From: an uncultured SAR86 cluster bacterium
GTDB taxonomy: Bacteria > Pseudomonadota > Gammaproteobacteria > Magnimaribacterales > D2472
NCBI GenBank assembly: GCA_902583575.1
Contig: CACHWY010000007.1
Coordinates: 1 to 34,742 of the forward strand
DNA: 34,742 nucleotides
Direction: 5' to 3'
Made by a program: the position numbers and the translations under genes. Positions 23,749-31,391 of this stretch are shown here, in pieces. Under the pieces are notes generated by a model that ran no database searches, had not been told where the DNA came from, and saw only the letters and a list, made by a program, of their open reading frames with translations. Numbering within the stretch: position 1 is the first letter of the stretch; every line of letters begins with the position of its first letter.

Positions 23749-26175
23749 ATGTTTGATTTAGTTAAAACAAGAATTAATAAAATTAATAATAAGATATCTT
23801 TGGGTGTTTTAGGTGCTGTTGCTGCAATGGTTCCTCAAACTGCTGAGTCTCAAGAGAGACAAATTGAAGAAGTTGTTGTTTCTGCTACCAAGAAGGATGA
23901 AAGTGCTTCAAAAGTTGCCGTAACTGTTACTGCTTTAACCGAAGAAACTTTAAAGGAAATGAATGTTTCAAATTTTGATGAATACATTCAATACTTACCT
24001 AATGTAACATCAGGTGGTAGAGGGCCTGGGCAATCAACAATCTATATTAGAGGTATGGCTGTTGATCCTGTAAACGTCTTCTTATCTTCTGCTCAAGGTT
24101 CAAGTCCAAACGTGGCTTTGTATGTTGATGAACAACCACTCCAAGTTCCTGGAAGAAACTTAGATGTGTATGTTGCAGATATGGAAAGAATAGAGGTACT
24201 TCCTGGACCTCAAGGAACATTATATGGAGCTAGCTCACAAGCTGGTACTGTAAGAATGATCACTAATAAGCCTAAATATAACGAGAGTGAAGGTGGGTTT
24301 AATATGATGCATTACAATACTGCTCACGGTTCTCCATCACATGCATATGATGCCTATATGAACGTTCCACTAATAAATGACGCTTGGTCAATTAGAGGTG
24401 TTTTCTATAAATCAGATCAAGGTGGTTATATAGATAACGTTGCTGGAACATGGTCAGGACAAGGTCGGGGAACTTTTGCTTCTTATTCTGCAACTCAAGC
24501 ATGGGTAACAGAAGATAATGCAGCATTAGTTGAAGAAGATTTTAACGACGCTTCTTATGAAGGATTCAGACTTTCTTCACAATCTACAATTGGTGAAGAT
24601 TGGGAAATGCTTCTTGTTCACATGAAACAAGACATTAGCGCTGATGGTGTATTTGATTACGATCCAGAGAAAGGCGATCTTAATGTAAGCAGATTTGTTC
24701 CTGATACATTAGATGATACATTTACTCAAACTTCATTAACACTAGAAGGAAGAGTAGGTAAATTAGACGCTTTATATACTGGAGCTTATCTTGACAGAGA
24801 AGCTGAACAACAAGTTGACTATAGTGGTTATGCAAATGTTGGCGCATGGTTACCATACTATGTATGTAACTATACAGCTTATACACTTTGCGGACCTGCT
24901 ACAGTATCAGTTGAATTATTTGATAAGAACGAAAGAACTACACATGAGTTCAGAGTTTCATCAAATGAAGCATGGGAATCAGATATTTCATTTACTGCAG
25001 GTATTTTCTTAGATGAAAATATTCTTGAAACAGAAAATGATTATTGTTACTTAGGTACATTGCATCCATATGCTAATACCGGCACGTGGGCTCCTTATCA
25101 AGCTAATAATCCATTACCTGGGGCTTGGTCAAGAGAAGGAAGAGTAAGAAGACCTGAATGTAGATTCTTTAATGACATTCAAAGAACTGAAGATCAAACG
25201 GCATACTTTGCTGAAGTAACGGTTCCTATTACTGATCAATTAGATATGATTGTTGGGGCTAGAAAATATGACCTAGATGTTGGCTTTATTGGACAATCTA
25301 AGTTTGGTTATAGAGGCTCAAACGTAAGTAATGGTAGGAACTATATTAGTTCTGGTGATCATAGTACTGAACCAATGAATATGAATGATACTATTTCTAA
25401 GTTCACTATGAAGTATACAGCTGATGAAGATACTATGTACTATTTCACAAGATCTGAAGGTTATAGACCTGGCGGATTTAATAGAGGTGGTGGATTAGCA
25501 TCAAGAAATTCATCATTACCTGCTGTAGAAATTACATATGGAACTGACGATACTGTTAATACAGAGATAGGTGTTAAAACTTTACTTATGGATGGTGCGA
25601 TGAGATTAAATGCATCATATTACTGGGTTGATTGGAGCAATGTCCAAGTTTCTCAGTTTGATCCAGTAAATGTTGGTTTATTAACATTTATAGAAAATGC
25701 TGCTGACGCAGAAATTGAAGGTTTGGAAGCTGATATTCTTTGGTATCCGACTGATAGAGTAACTATTGCTAGTGCTATATCATGGAATGATACAGAAGTT
25801 GTTGCGGATAAATCAAAGATTATTCAAATCTCAAATGTAGGTAGTGCTATGCCATTATCTCCAAAACTTCAATATAACGTTAGAGTTAGAATTGATTCTG
25901 AATTCAAGGGTAACCCTGCATATACTCAGATTGCTATAAAAGAGGCTGACAAGGCTTTCAGTTCTCTTGAGGCGGCTAAACGTCTTGAGCAACCTGCATA
26001 TGAAATAATTGATTTAGCTTATGGTTTTACCATTAACAATACGGATATAGAATTCTTTGTAAGGAATGCTACAGACGAAAGAGCTAATTTTTATTATAAC
26101 GATCAGGATGATATACCTAGAATTACAACCAATAGACCAAGAAATATTGGTGTAAGAATGAGTTATAAATTCTAA
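23749..26175 (+). CDS. TonB-dependent receptor, cassette B
   Basis: Outer-membrane TonB-gated transporter, about 808 residues. The signal region ends near PQTAESQ, followed by the TonB box QIEEVVVSATKK. The plug contains SKVAVTVTALTEETL, YIRGMAVDPVNV, ADMERIEVLPGPQGTLYGA and TVRMITNKP. The barrel ends with the last strand NIGVRMSYKF. It is paralogous to TBDR A and shares the order of loops, but has insertions and a different Cys/Tyr-rich loop (YYVCNYTAYTLCGP), so the ligand probably differs. It is followed by a terminator and then a TPR-sulfotransferase, as in cassette A. The ligand is unknown. Confidence 0.93.
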   Translation: MFDLVKTRINKINNKISLGVLGAVAAMVPQTAESQERQIEEVVVSATKKDESASKVAVTVTALTEETLKEMNVSNFDEYIQYLPNVTSGGRGPGQSTIYIRGMAVDPVNVFLSSAQGSSPNVALYVDEQPLQVPGRNLDVYVADMERIEVLPGPQGTLYGASSQAGTVRMITNKPKYNESEGGFNMMHYNTAHGSPSHAYDAYMNVPLINDAWSIRGVFYKSDQGGYIDNVAGTWSGQGRGTFASYSATQAWVTEDNAALVEEDFNDASYEGFRLSSQSTIGEDWEMLLVHMKQDISADGVFDYDPEKGDLNVSRFVPDTLDDTFTQTSLTLEGRVGKLDALYTGAYLDREAEQQVDYSGYANVGAWLPYYVCNYTAYTLCGPATVSVELFDKNERTTHEFRVSSNEAWESDISFTAGIFLDENILETENDYCYLGTLHPYANTGTWAPYQANNPLPGAWSREGRVRRPECRFFNDIQRTEDQTAYFAEVTVPITDQLDMIVGARKYDLDVGFIGQSKFGYRGSNVSNGRNYISSGDHSTEPMNMNDTISKFTMKYTADEDTMYYFTRSEGYRPGGFNRGGGLASRNSSLPAVEITYGTDDTVNTEIGVKTLLMDGAMRLNASYYWVDWSNVQVSQFDPVNVGLLTFIENAADAEIEGLEADILWYPTDRVTIASAISWNDTEVVADKSKIIQISNVGSAMPLSPKLQYNVRVRIDSEFKGNPAYTQIAIKEADKAFSSLEAAKRLEQPAYEIIDLAYGFTINNTDIEFFVRNATDERANFYYNDQDDIPRITTNRPRNIGVRMSYKF

Positions 26176-26192
26176 TTAGGTTATTAACTTTT

Positions 26193-26223
26193 AAAAAGGC
26201 CAGTTTATACTGGCCTTTTTTTT
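26193..26223 (+). terminator. Rho-independent terminator after TBDR B
   Basis: GGCCAG at 26198-26203 pairs with CTGGCC at 26210-26215 around TTTATA, extended by A5/T5, with T to 26223. The sulfotransferase ATG is 24 bases beyond. Confidence 0.9.
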
Positions 26224-26247
26224 AAATAAGTGTATTAAAATTGTGTA

Positions 26248-28203
26248 ATGAATAAGAGTTTAGAACCTTTAAAAATTATTGAGTCTTCTATTAAGAATAA
26301 AGAATTCAATGAAGCTATAAATTTATGTAACAAATATACTAAATCCATTACAAAAAGAGATTATTTTTATTTAACATCAGTTTGTTATAGGTACTTAAAT
26401 GAATTAGATAAAGCATTAAAAGGTCTTGATAGTTTAATTCAAATCGATCCCAAGTATGGAAGGGCATTTCAAGAATTTGGACATGTTCATATTTTATTAA
26501 AAGATAAAGATAAAGCATTAAAGGCATATTTAAGAGCAGTAAGACACAACCCATCGTTACAGGCTTCTTGGTTGGGTATTTTATCGATAGAGGAAAGTAA
26601 TGAGGATTTAATTAAATTTGTTGAACAAAATGTTTTTTATTTAAAAAATCTTCCGCCTGAGCTAAAAACAGTAATTAGTTTTACTCATGAAGGCAAGTTA
26701 GCAAGGGCTGATCATATTTGCAGACAATACTTACAAGAGCACCCTCATGATATCGAGGCAATGAGATTATTAGCAAATATAGGCAGAGACTTAAATATTT
26801 ACGAAGATGCAGAATTCTTATTGGAGAGCGCATTATTGTTTGATCCAGACAATGCGATGATTAAATACGACTACATAAACATACTAACAAAAAGACAAAA
26901 ATATGGAGAAGCATTAAAACATGCTCAAGCATTTTATAATGAAGACCCAAAAAATCTTAATGCAATGAAATTACTATCAACTGCTTTATTTAGGACTGAT
27001 AGATACAAAGAAGCAATTGATATATATAACGATATATTAAAAGTCGAACCAAAAAACACTGATGTAATGTTATCAATGGGACATTTGTACAAGACATCGG
27101 GTGAAATTAATAAATCAATAGACTCATATCAAAAAGCATATAAGACAGATAAATATTTTGGTGATTCATACTGGAGTTTAGCGAATCTAAAAACTTATGA
27201 ATTTACAGATAAAGAAGTATCTTCTATGAAACAGATGGTTAAAGATAAATATGTTGATGAAGAAGAAAAAGCATTTATGCATTTTGCTTTAGGCAAGGCT
27301 TACGAAGATCGTGAAAATTTTAATCTTTCATTTGAACATTACAAAGCAGGAAATCAAATAAAAAAGAATAAAGCATTATTTAATATCGATGATTTTGAGA
27401 GAGATTGTAATAATCAAAAAGATGTATGCACTAATGAGTTATTTGAAATGAAAAAAGATTGGGGATCAGAAAACAAGGCTCCAATTTTTATATTAGGATT
27501 GCCAAGAGTTGGATCTACTTTAATAGAGCAAATTCTTTCGTCACATTCTATGGTTGAAGCTACTCATGAACTTCCAAATATTATCTCAACCGCTTTACGA
27601 TTAAATGAAAGAAAGGCACAAGATATTACTTCAAGATATCCAGACATTTTATTAAGCTTATCTGCACCACAATTAAAAATGATAGGGGATAAATATATTA
27701 CAGATAGCGAGGTCTTTAGAACTGATAAACAATATTTCCTAGATAAAATGCCTAATAATTTTAGACATATTGGGTTAATAAAATTAATCCTTCCTAATGC
27801 AAAAATTATTGATATAAGAAGATCTTCTATGTCCGCATGCTTTGCTTGTTACAAACAGCTTTTTGCTGAGGGCCAGGAGTTTACATATGATTTAAAAGAT
27901 TTGGCAGGATATTATAATAATTATGTTGAACTAATGGATCATTGGAATAAAGTTCTCCCAAATCAAATTTTATCTATAAATTATGAAGATGTAGTTAATA
28001 ATTTTGAAGAATCTGTTAATCAAATCTTGGAATATTGTGAGATACCTTTTGAAAATGAATGTCTTGAATTTTATAAATCTAAAAGATCAGTTAAGACACC
28101 CAGTGCCGAACAAGTTCGTCAACCAATATATAAAAGTGGGATGGACTATTGGAAAAACTATGAAACTTATTTAGATGAATTAAAAAATAATTTAAAATAT
28201 TAA
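26248..28203 (+). CDS. TPR-repeat sulfotransferase, cassette B
   Basis: Cytoplasmic protein of 651 residues with two parts. Residues ~5-400 are TPR-like helical pairs (for example YGRAFQEFGHVHILLKDKDK, NTDVMLSMGHLYKTSGEINK). Residues ~410-651 are a PAPS-dependent sulfotransferase: phosphosulfate loop GLPRVGST at 417-424, IEQILSSHSMVEATHEL, DKMPNNFRHIGLI, the 3'-phosphate segment DIRRSSMSACFACYK, and SVKTPSAEQVRQPIY. It is 121 residues longer than the cassette A enzyme, and the extra length is additional TPR-like helices at the N terminus. The ending of the TPR region (YWSLANLKTY) is shared by both. No Shine-Dalgarno is visible. The MAPEG gene follows after 23 bases. Confidence 0.9.
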   Translation: MNKSLEPLKIIESSIKNKEFNEAINLCNKYTKSITKRDYFYLTSVCYRYLNELDKALKGLDSLIQIDPKYGRAFQEFGHVHILLKDKDKALKAYLRAVRHNPSLQASWLGILSIEESNEDLIKFVEQNVFYLKNLPPELKTVISFTHEGKLARADHICRQYLQEHPHDIEAMRLLANIGRDLNIYEDAEFLLESALLFDPDNAMIKYDYINILTKRQKYGEALKHAQAFYNEDPKNLNAMKLLSTALFRTDRYKEAIDIYNDILKVEPKNTDVMLSMGHLYKTSGEINKSIDSYQKAYKTDKYFGDSYWSLANLKTYEFTDKEVSSMKQMVKDKYVDEEEKAFMHFALGKAYEDRENFNLSFEHYKAGNQIKKNKALFNIDDFERDCNNQKDVCTNELFEMKKDWGSENKAPIFILGLPRVGSTLIEQILSSHSMVEATHELPNIISTALRLNERKAQDITSRYPDILLSLSAPQLKMIGDKYITDSEVFRTDKQYFLDKMPNNFRHIGLIKLILPNAKIIDIRRSSMSACFACYKQLFAEGQEFTYDLKDLAGYYNNYVELMDHWNKVLPNQILSINYEDVVNNFEESVNQILEYCEIPFENECLEFYKSKRSVKTPSAEQVRQPIYKSGMDYWKNYETYLDELKNNLKY

Positions 28204-28216
28204 AATAAACATGTAA

Positions 28217-28221
28217 AGGAG
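28217..28221 (+). promoter_or_regulatory. Shine-Dalgarno AGGAG of the MAPEG gene
   Basis: AGGAG is five bases before ATG 28227. The in-frame GTG at 28221 overlaps it and is rejected as the start. Confidence 0.6.
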
Positions 28222-28226
28222 TGATT

Positions 28227-28616
28227 ATGGAAAATTTAATAATTTGTGTTGGAATGTTTTATATATTGCATCTTTTTTTAACAATGAGTCTTTCATTACA
28301 TAAAGTACCATTTATTAATTGGACCTATGCAGACGGTGATATATCAGGAATGACTGAGTTATCAAAAAGAATGACATCTGCAAGTGACAATTTAAGACAA
28401 TCATTACCATTATTTCTAACTTTTGCTGTTCTATCAGTAGTTATGGGAATGGGTGAAGTTAATTTAATGTTAGCAAAAATATGGTTTGGTTTAAGAATTG
28501 CCTATTTGGTTGGTGCTGCCGTGGATTTATATTCGATCCCGATGGTCAGACCTTTAATTTGGTTGCCGTCAATAGTTGTATTAGTAATGATGGGGTTAAA
28601 TCTTTGTGTTAGTTAA
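28227..28616 (+). CDS. MAPEG-family membrane protein
   Basis: Four-helix membrane protein of about 129 residues, the usual size of bacterial MAPEG proteins (membrane-associated eicosanoid and glutathione metabolism family). The key segment is RMTSASDNLRQSLPLFLTF at about 49-67, equivalent to the family's RxxxNxxExxP-type motif, with Asn and Leu-Pro-Leu-Phe conserved but Arg-Gln where Glu is usual. LRIAYLVGAAVDLYSIPMVR matches the helix carrying RxxY. Some members are glutathione transferases or peroxidases; most bacterial ones are uncharacterised. It appears to be the last gene of cassette B. Its stop shares TTAA with the convergent gene. Confidence 0.82.
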   Translation: MENLIICVGMFYILHLFLTMSLSLHKVPFINWTYADGDISGMTELSKRMTSASDNLRQSLPLFLTFAVLSVVMGMGEVNLMLAKIWFGLRIAYLVGAAVDLYSIPMVRPLIWLPSIVVLVMMGLNLCVS

Positions 28617-28945
28617 TTAAATTTTCTTTCAATTCTTTGTTTGCCTCTATGCACGCAGCTTAGATTTGAAGTTTGTTCATCTATTAAAGTTATTATTTCA
28701 TGATTAAACATACAGAAGTTCTGAATTAAATCAGTTATATAAACTTTACTTATAGATTCTTCTAAAAAACTAGTGACAGACAAAATATCATACTTTTCAC
28801 ATTGTGTGATTTTTGATATAGCATCTTTATATGCATCATCATTTGTTTGTAGCCTTAATGTTATAAGCACTGAGCACTTATTATCAAAATCTGCTGAAAT
28901 ATAAAAAGGAAATAAAACAAGTGATATAAGTATTAACTTCTTCAT
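28613..28945 (-). CDS. Small secreted protein, unknown function
   Basis: A 110-residue protein. Residues 1-18 are a signal peptide (MKKLILISLVLFPFYISA) with a cleavage site before DFDNKC. The mature part has four cysteines (in NKCSV, TQCEK, NFCMF and LSCVH), which suggests two disulfides in the periplasm. No family is recognised. It lies between the MAPEG gene (convergent, TTAA overlap) and the aminotransferase gene (divergent, 23 bases). Its promoter must overlap that of the aminotransferase gene. Confidence 0.72.
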   Translation of the reverse strand: MKKLILISLVLFPFYISADFDNKCSVLITLRLQTNDDAYKDAISKITQCEKYDILSVTSFLEESISKVYITDLIQNFCMFNHEIITLIDEQTSNLSCVHRGKQRIERKFN

Positions 28946-28968
28946 TTTTAAAGTATATATTATGGCCT

Positions 28969-30084
28969 ATGAAATCTAAAACATTTGAACCACCTACAAG
29001 AACATTAATGGGACCAGGCCCTTCTGACGTTAGTCAAAGAGTTTTGAATGCGATGGCAAAAAATACAATAGGGCATTTAGATCCCTCATTTGTATCTATG
29101 ATGGATGACACCAAAAATCTTCTAAGATATGCATTTCAAACTAATAATGATCTAACTTTTGCAGTATCTGCACCAGGGTCAGCAGGTATGGAATGTTGTT
29201 TTGTAAATTTAGTCGAACCGGGTGATAAAGTAATCATTTGTCAAAATGGCTATTTCGGTGATCGAATGAAAGAAAATGTTGAAAGATGTGCTGGTATCGC
29301 TGTTGTAGTACATGATGACTGGGGTACAAAAATTGATATATCTAAGGTAGAGACAGCGCTTAAAGAAAATCCTGATGCTTGTATCCTTGCATTTGTTCAT
29401 GCTGAAACTTCGACAGGCGTTAAGTCAGACCCTAAAGAGCTCGTAGATCTTGCACACCAGCATGATTGTTTAACCATATGCGATACAGTAACTGGTCTAG
29501 CTGGAATACCATTAAAAGTAGATGAATGGAATATAGATGCAGTCTATTCAGGTACACAAAAATGTTTATCAGCAGCACCCGGACTGTCACCAATTACTTT
29601 TAATAAAGCATGTGAGGAAAAGATTAAAAATAGAAAAGAGAGAGTGCAAAGCTGGTTTCTAGATTTAAATCTAATAATGAGTTATTGGGATGGGGATGGA
29701 GCAAGAGCATATCACCATACAGCACCAATAAATAATTTATATGGGCTTCATGAAGCATTGGTTATTCTTTCTGAAGAGGGTCTAGAAAACTCATGGGAAA
29801 GACATCACAAGAACCATACTATATTAAGGGATGGTTTAGCTAAAATAGGAATAGATTTTCTTGTAAAAGAAGAGGATAGACTTCCTCAACTAAATACTAT
29901 TGTAATCCCTGATGGAGTTAACGACGTTGATGCAAGAATAAAGTTATTAAAAGATTTTAATCTTGAAATTGGCGCAGGACTAGGAACTTTGGCAGGTAAG
30001 GTTTGGCGAATAGGATTAATGGGTGAATCTAGTAATGAGAAAAATATTAATCATTGCATTGAATCAATCAAGTCTATTATTTAA
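28969..30084 (+). CDS. Class V aminotransferase (alanine/serine-glyoxylate type)
   Basis: PLP enzyme of 371 residues, typical for the alanine-glyoxylate/serine-glyoxylate aminotransferase group. It opens with PTRTLMGPGPSDVSQRVLNA, then SAPGSAGMECCFVNL (phosphate region), VHAETSTGV, Asp172 in CDTVTGLAGIPL that pairs with the PLP nitrogen, and the Schiff-base lysine Lys198 in YSGTQKCLSAAPGLSP. It would move an amino group from alanine, serine or a related donor to glyoxylate or pyruvate. A phosphonate transaminase (PhnW) belongs to the same fold, but the start and lysine region fit the glyoxylate group better. Its 3' end overlaps the convergent gene by 21 bases. Confidence 0.92.
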   Translation: MKSKTFEPPTRTLMGPGPSDVSQRVLNAMAKNTIGHLDPSFVSMMDDTKNLLRYAFQTNNDLTFAVSAPGSAGMECCFVNLVEPGDKVIICQNGYFGDRMKENVERCAGIAVVVHDDWGTKIDISKVETALKENPDACILAFVHAETSTGVKSDPKELVDLAHQHDCLTICDTVTGLAGIPLKVDEWNIDAVYSGTQKCLSAAPGLSPITFNKACEEKIKNRKERVQSWFLDLNLIMSYWDGDGARAYHHTAPINNLYGLHEALVILSEEGLENSWERHHKNHTILRDGLAKIGIDFLVKEEDRLPQLNTIVIPDGVNDVDARIKLLKDFNLEIGAGLGTLAGKVWRIGLMGESSNEKNINHCIESIKSII

Positions 30085-30813
30085 TTCAACACTATCACCT
30101 GATTTATAATATAAGTTAAATTTTTTATTTAATTCATCAATCAACAAAGGTTTAATAGTTAAAAAATTACTTATCAAACCTTTTGTTTTCTTTGGATTAT
30201 TGCCTGTTATAAATAAATCTTTAATACCAAGTAATTCACATGCTTTTATTGTTTTCTTATAATTCATACCCAATGTTATTAATCCAAATAATCTGACCTC
30301 TTCAGCTGTTAATATTGCTACATCGGCTTTTATATTATTTTTTGATAGATATTTAAAATTTACAATATGACCTTCATGAAATATTTTATTATTATATTTA
30401 TCTTCAAATAATAGTGAAAATGTAGTTGAGTAATATGGATAACTAGTAGGTAGAGATTTAACATTCATTGAACATATATTCATACCTTTTTCATCAAGAA
30501 TATATATTGGATTTGTTAATTTTTTTTTAGATATTAATTTCTTTACCATTTTAGATGTATAAATCGGAGTATCATTAGGAAAAAATTTAATTGAATCAAA
30601 ATTTAAATGATCTTCAAAAGGAGCTGTAATTATTATTGCTTTTACTTTATTTAGGTTTTCAGTTGAAAGTTGAGATGTAATAGATTTATTTCTTTGAATA
30701 AATATAGATCCTTCTGGTTGTAATTGTTTAGTCAACCAGGGGTCTATTAATATAGATTCATTTTCTTCCTCTATATACCAGGTTTGATAATTGTCAGCTT
30801 TTAATAATTTCAT
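30064..30813 (-). CDS. Degenerate metallo-beta-lactamase-fold protein
   Basis: A 249-residue protein with the MBL-fold layout: YIEEENESILIDPWLTK, AIIITAPFEDHLNFDSIK, FHEGHIVNF, ADVAILTAEE and DLFITGNN. The usual zinc motif HxHxDH reads TAPFEDH, so the first two His are absent while Asp-His remains. The glycine of the typical metal-binding region after the fold's second half is also not evident. It may bind one metal or none, so catalysis is uncertain; relatives of this shape are annotated as MBL-fold hydrolases. An AGGG lies three bases before the ATG. It is divergent from tRNA-Ser by 27 bases. Confidence 0.72.
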   Translation of the reverse strand: MKLLKADNYQTWYIEEENESILIDPWLTKQLQPEGSIFIQRNKSITSQLSTENLNKVKAIIITAPFEDHLNFDSIKFFPNDTPIYTSKMVKKLISKKKLTNPIYILDEKGMNICSMNVKSLPTSYPYYSTTFSLLFEDKYNNKIFHEGHIVNFKYLSKNNIKADVAILTAEEVRLFGLITLGMNYKKTIKACELLGIKDLFITGNNPKKTKGLISNFLTIKPLLIDELNKKFNLYYKSGDSVELNNRLD

Positions 30814-30840
30814 TTACCCTATAGAATAGCATCTTTAATC

Positions 30841-30932
30841 GGAGGGATGGCAGAGTCTGGTTTATTGTAGCGGTCTTGAAAACCGTCGTGCCTTCATCGG
30901 CACCGTGGGTTCGAATCCCACTCCCTCCGCCA
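30841..30932 (+). tRNA. tRNA-Ser(UGA)
   Basis: Acceptor GGAGGGA pairs with TCCCTCC at 30922-30928; discriminator G and encoded CCA follow to 30932. The anticodon loop CTTGAAA holds TGA at 30877-30879. A long variable arm (GTGCC/GGCAC around TTCATC) marks the serine class, and the T arm is GTGGG-TTCGAAT-CCCAC. It reads UCA and related serine codons and is a substrate of the SerS in this window. The thioesterase ATG is eight bases from the tRNA end. Confidence 0.97.
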
Positions 30933-30939
30933 ATTTAAT

Positions 30940-31350
30940 ATGAACGAAGATTTTAAAAAAATATTTAAAGAAGTTCCTGAATTTTTATCAATACTAGGCT
31001 TTAAGAAAGCATATTATGATAAAGACAAAGATAGTTGGAATGTAGAATTTTTACCAACCACAAAACTTACTCATTCAGATGGAACAATATTACAAGGTGG
31101 TTTTGTAACAGGAATGATGGATGCCTCAATGGCTCAATTTATTATGTATCAATCTAAAGGCAAAGATCTTCCACTTACATTAGATATAGATGTGAAGTTT
31201 CTAAAACCTTGCTCACCTAATATTAAAGTTATTGCATCAAGCAATATAGTAAAAAAAGGCAAGTCTATTGCCTTTACTAAGTGTGAATTGCATCAAAACG
31301 ATACTTTAATAGCAGTATCCTCTGCAACTAATAAATTAGTCAACTTATAG
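30940..31350 (+). CDS. Hotdog-fold thioesterase (PaaI-like)
   Basis: Acyl-CoA thioesterase of 136 residues in the PaaI/4HBT superfamily. The catalytic block GTILQGGFVTGMMDASMAQF is at about residues 49-68, with the Gly-Gly and Asp of the helix cap, and the following strand TLDIDVKFLKPCSPNIKV is typical. The usual HGG is QGG here, which occurs in some family members. It would hydrolyse an acyl-CoA or aryl-CoA; the substrate is open. It starts seven bases after the tRNA and may be made by read-through of the tRNA transcript. No Shine-Dalgarno is visible. Confidence 0.87.
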   Translation: MNEDFKKIFKEVPEFLSILGFKKAYYDKDKDSWNVEFLPTTKLTHSDGTILQGGFVTGMMDASMAQFIMYQSKGKDLPLTLDIDVKFLKPCSPNIKVIASSNIVKKGKSIAFTKCELHQNDTLIAVSSATNKLVNL

Positions 31351-31379
31351 AGTAGATTCTTAAATCCTATCTTTTAAGA

Positions 31380-31385
31380 TATAAT
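31380..31385 (+). promoter_or_regulatory. Candidate -10 box of a leaderless transcript
   Basis: A perfect TATAAT ends six bases before ATG 31392, so a transcript would begin at or beside the start codon. The matching -35 (TTCTTA at 31357-31362) is weak. Such a match can arise by chance in AT-rich DNA. Confidence 0.3.
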
Positions 31386-31391
31386 TTTTAT

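Noticed and set aside
28969-30084. Reading the class V aminotransferase as PhnW of a phosphonate pathway with the HD protein
   Set aside because: The PTRTLMGPGPSDV start and the lysine region fit glyoxylate aminotransferases, and no other phosphonate gene is near.
31367-31384. Hairpin TATCTT-TT-AAGATA after the thioesterase gene as terminator
   Set aside because: The loop is only two bases, the stem has almost no G or C, and the same bases form a better -10 box for the next gene.
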